From Arachnopeziza araneosa (taxonomy: Eukaryota > Ascomycota > Leotiomycetes > Helotiales > Arachnopezizaceae), in contig QYAI01000174.1 in the NCBI GenBank assembly GCA_003988855.1, forward strand, positions 1-46,911: a DNA stretch of 46,911 nt. Reading direction: 5' to 3'. Of this stretch, positions 43,690-46,911 are shown piece after piece. The notes under the pieces are model-generated. The model worked only from the letters and a program-made list of their open reading frames with translations, was not told where the DNA came from and did not search any database. Position numbers and translations under genes: made by a program. How positions within the stretch are numbered: the stretch's first letter is position 1; each line of letters starts with the position of its first letter.

Positions 43690-44844
43690 TTAGCCCAACA
43701 CGATCCAACGGGTATCAGATTCATCACATGTTTGCCAAAACTCCCCAAACATAACCCCGAAAATAAACGACTCGCCTCTGAGTCGACTTACGCCCTTGAC
43801 TGGCTTTGAGACGGTGTATGGTGTCTTCCCACCAGCAAATATACATATCTGATCCCTGATTTCGACGTTAGATGGTGCTAACCCCACGAAGCCTGTCTCA
43901 GATGAACGGGCGTCGCGAATGTAAGGATTTTAATCGTCGGCAATAATCGGTCTCGGCAGGTAGACGGTTCTCCTCAAGGGCAGAGAGAGTATCAATGTAA
44001 CACTGACAATAACCGTTTGGGTACATGGTTTTGTCCGCCCACCACGTCCTACTCCCATTACAGCATACCTTGTCGGCGATGCAAATTCGACCGACGACCT
44101 CATTAGTTTGACGATCGGTTATTGAAGAGTGAGAAGAGCTTGTGCAGAATTTGGAGACCTCGGAGATGTAGCTCTTTGTAGCGTCAGGATCCAAGAGAGC
44201 TAACCAGTTGGGATCTCAGACGCTACTAATGGATTTAATAGTATCGACTGTAACACTTAAGAGGCTAATTTGATTTTGGACATCGTCAATTACGATATTC
44301 TAGCTCTTGCCAAGAGAGGCGTTAAAGTTACTCCTCCACCAACAAGAGACGCAAGAGTGTCTGATTTTTAGATTCCAATCTGGGACCTAACTTGGTAGCA
44401 TTTCACCGTCGAGGAGAAGTAGATTCTTCTCGGTGAATTGACAATAGGAAAGGATATCAATATAGCCTTGACGGAGTAAAGTCTTCGCGAATGTTGTATA
44501 AACGTATTGCCAATTATGCTGATAATCAGGAAATAGAGGAAATTTGTCAGCATCATTTGCCAGCCCAAGGTAGCAAAGATTCTATGCCTGGGATCGGTAC
44601 TTTTCGGATGATTGTAATCAGCTTCGAGAACGAGGGATGTGATTAGCACACGAATGAGACCATCTTCACGCCTCCAATCCATATTCTGGCGTCTCCGCCG
44701 CATGGTCACGACACCTTCCATAAAACTCGATTTAGCGCTGGAATATGTTTCTGCAATTGCCTCTATCATTTTTAGCCTCGCTTCATGAGTGATATTGCGA
44801 AAGCGCACGGCCACATCGAAGTAATTCCACGTAAATACATGCAA
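43690..44844 (-). pseudogene. HET gene remnant, C-terminal part (HET locus E)
   Basis: The minus-strand frame 44844-44368 has the region after the HET core: NHPKSTDPRHRIFATLGW, matching the DPRDRIFALLGL motif. A second frame (44194-43898) reads WADKTMYPNGYCQCYIDTL. A third ends in ETGFVGLAPSNVEIRDQICI followed by FAGGKTPYTV, then FIFGVMFGEFW, the standard HET C-terminus. No N-terminal HET core lies upstream: it should fall near 45 kb, where the AT-rich island begins. The locus therefore appears truncated at its 5' end and broken inside. Confidence 0.68.
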
Positions 44845-44945
44845 ATGTAAGGTTCAGGTGCGGTGGTCGCTGAATTAAGCAGACTTTCGTCGCTGTTTTT
44901 CGCGACCTTCGCACCTGTAACAGCTCCACAACTTTTTAAGCGAGC

Positions 44946-44972
44946 AACCCCCCATCTAATACTGATGGGGTT
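44946..44972. repeat. Short inverted repeat near the AT-island boundary
   Basis: The arm aaccccccatc and the arm gatggggtt can pair (9 bp, with two extra C in the first arm) around a taatact loop, about 40 bp before the composition change. Confidence 0.45.
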
Positions 44973-45009
44973 GTAGGGCATACAAATAATCCTCTTAAAG
45001 TCAGGACCA

Positions 45010-46810
45010 CCCAAAATTTTATGATCCCAAATTTGAGAATTAAATCATCAATCTTTATTTTATTAACTCGTCGCAATTGTTACAGCTTTTTGTAAAAAAG
45101 AAATCTTAACATAGAAATAGCTAGAGTTCGACTTCGCGAATTTTCTTCGAGCTACTACGATCGACATCGTCAAGATCTTACTAAGCGCAAAGTAAAGAAG
45201 AAACACGCTATTAAAACTACTAACAATATTAATTAACTAAAAAACAAATAAAGAAAGTAAGTAATTCCTACTTTTAAGTTCTGTTCTCTAATTCGAGCTT
45301 GTAAGCACTGCAAAGCACTTTAGAAAAAAGCTTTTTTTAATTTTTTCAAAGTATCTACAAAAGAAGATATAATAGTTTTTATAAAGTAGATTTTAGATAA
45401 TTATCTACGTGTGCGAAAGCAAAGCACTTTGCTTTAGTATTTTAAGCAATTTTGTATAGTTCGTCGAAAATGCTTTAGTTCGAATATGCATGCGCAAAGC
45501 GTAAAAGATATTAACGATGTACGTTCTAAAATTTTTTTATTTAAATTAACTTACTTACATATGCAGAATAGTATATTAGAGAGTTTTTAACTACTAAATA
45601 CTAACTCGATCTTTCTATGCGAGAAAAAATAGTTATAAACGTTAATAATGTATATACTACACTTTACTATTACTAGGTAGTAGATACATTAGTATTTCTA
45701 AATAAACAGCAGCGCTTACAACTTGCTCTTCTAATTCTTATCTTAGCATATACGACATTACGTTCTAAAGCGCTAGTATATGTCGAAAGATGTATTAAAG
45801 TCGTAAAAGTAGTTTTTCTTAGTTTAGAAAAAAGTAAGATAAAGACTTAGATAAAGATCTAGACGAGAATCTTAACTTAATTAAACTAGAAAAAGTTAAA
45901 AAAGCAATAAAAACTCTTTGTTACGAAAACGTAACTTTAGTTTTACTTTCTAATCTTAGTAAGATTCGAGACTTTCTTGCAATAAAAGTTAACTTTTAAT
46001 ATACTAAAAAACACTAGAAAAAGCTAAGACAGTAAGTCTTAAACGCATTTATAATAGTATATATTTAACAATTTTAGTAAAATATTTTTATTTACTAAAG
46101 TAAAAAACTTTATGTTTGATGCTATTTTTTTTGTTATAGCTGCAGCAGTAAATAACAATACGTTTAAATCTAAGAAGATACAAAGTGTTAGAGATATTTT
46201 TTAGTTACGTGTTAAGCAACTGCGACACAGTCTAGAGTTAAAATAGAAGAAATTTATTTTAAAGATTTTAATTTTTTGTCAAGCAATTTCTTCTGTTACT
46301 AGAATTCGAACTTTTTTACTAGAAAACCTAAAAGCTTTGCGATATTATACTTTTCTTTATTAACTACAAAGACTTAGCATACGTGTTAGATTTCTACAGC
46401 TTTTGACAAAATATAATCTTCGTCGAAGTAAAAGTAAAGCAGTTTATAGTAAGCTTTTTAACAACTTTTTCTAATCTTCGGTTAACTTTTTTACAGCACA
46501 CGCAAGTCAAAAGATTCTCTAACAAGTAATAAATTACTAAGATGCTAGAATTTTCTAAGCATACATTAATAAGCGCGTTTAGTTCGATGTCTAAGCTGCG
46601 TTTCTCAAGCGACTGTTAGCAGATGCTGCCTTAAAAGCAACAAGTTACATAAGCTAATATATTAATTCGCAAGCTTTGACGAAACTAAATGCGTCTAAGC
46701 AAGAGATAATACAAACACACTTTAGTGTTGTAAAGTGTAAACTAATCCGAGATGCTTTGTCTATTAAAGCTTAGCGTGTCTTCGAAGCTATTAAAAATGC
46801 TGTAGAATTC
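45010..46810. mobile_element. AT-rich, RIP-like degraded island, probable old transposable element
   Basis: The composition changes sharply from about 45010 to 46810. TA dinucleotides and short A/T runs dominate, CpG words (tcg, cga, acg) persist, and no reading frame longer than about 60 codons exists on either strand. This is the usual result of RIP, which changes CpA to TpA. One interrupted plus-strand reading at about 45400-45580 (NYLRVRKQ, with stops around it) faintly recalls a short basic-coil protein that accompanies fungal retroelements. Ends, repeats and class could not be identified. Normal composition returns near 46810. Confidence 0.6.
45416..45435. repeat. 9-bp inverted repeat in the AT island
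   Basis: aaagcaaag and ctttgcttt face each other across a 2-base centre. The related word gcaaagcacttt also occurs near 45310. It may be a remnant of an element's internal structure. Confidence 0.4.
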
Positions 46811-46911
46811 AATGTAAGGGTTTCACGATTGCACGGTCAAAACACGTGAATGATGAATCTGTTATTTCAAGAAGGTAAAGCTAAAGAGCACCAAGTGCTT
46901 GAAGCTTTCTA

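Noticed and set aside
44946..44972. Inverted repeat read as the end hairpin of a Helitron
   Set aside because: The required CTRR end and the partner 5' TC end were not found, and the stem is imperfect.
45010..46911. Mitochondrial DNA insertion as the source of the AT-rich end
   Set aside because: CpG words are frequent, no mitochondrial gene or tRNA can be read, and the pattern fits RIP better.
1..46911. CRISPR array, bacterial operon or prophage
   Set aside because: No regularly spaced direct repeats with unique spacers and no bacterial gene organisation. Genes have fungal introns.

Overview
This window looks like nuclear DNA of a filamentous ascomycete (Pezizomycotina; the class cannot be settled from this sequence). 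The evidence is the gene set: HET-domain loci, a fungal-specific transcription factor, Rtt103, coronin, a Na,K-type P-ATPase and a DUF2235 hydrolase. Most introns are 41-70 bp with GT..AG ends, and some sequence is decayed and AT-rich with stop codons of the kind that C-to-T mutation of repeats (RIP) produces. There are no bacterial operons. Gene models below were built by hand by joining reading frames across splice sites and checking phase.

Layout. 1-6.1 kb is gene-poor: a small cysteine-free CAP/PR-1 protein (1423-1953), the 3' part of a decayed HET gene, and an unrecognised pseudogene with several in-frame stops. 6.1-17.4 kb is a conserved housekeeping block: a type II P-type ATPase, Rtt103, a hidden three-exon small protein resembling cytochrome c oxidase subunit VIIa, a mitochondrial PPR-like protein head-to-head with it, and a nuclear-looking coiled-coil protein followed by a 20-bp minisatellite. 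18.8-27.1 kb holds an intact HET protein, a DUF2235 alpha/beta hydrolase, a GNAT acetyltransferase and a multiply frameshifted HET pseudogene. 27.9-33.2 kb is again conserved: an eight-exon coronin, an intron-containing tRNA-Val(CAC), and a five-exon fungal transcription-factor-like protein. 33.3-34.98 kb is GC-rich and repetitive. 34.98-45 kb is accessory: a broken HET gene, a secreted beta/gamma-crystallin-like gene with an in-frame TAG, a four-exon gene joining two cold-shock domains to a long disordered region and a C-terminal two-pass membrane module, and a truncated HET remnant. From about 45.0 to 46.8 kb the sequence is strongly AT-rich, stop-dense and probably a RIP-mutated transposable element.

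How the parts fit. The housekeeping genes cover membrane ion transport, RNA polymerase II termination, mitochondrial respiration and expression, and actin. The accessory part is dominated by allorecognition-type HET loci: five in 47 kb, of which only one reads as intact. The strongest candidate for something little described is the cold-shock/membrane fusion at 39695-42985. Its two cold-shock domains come from a 240-bp tandem duplication inside the gene, and it lies between two HET pseudogenes.
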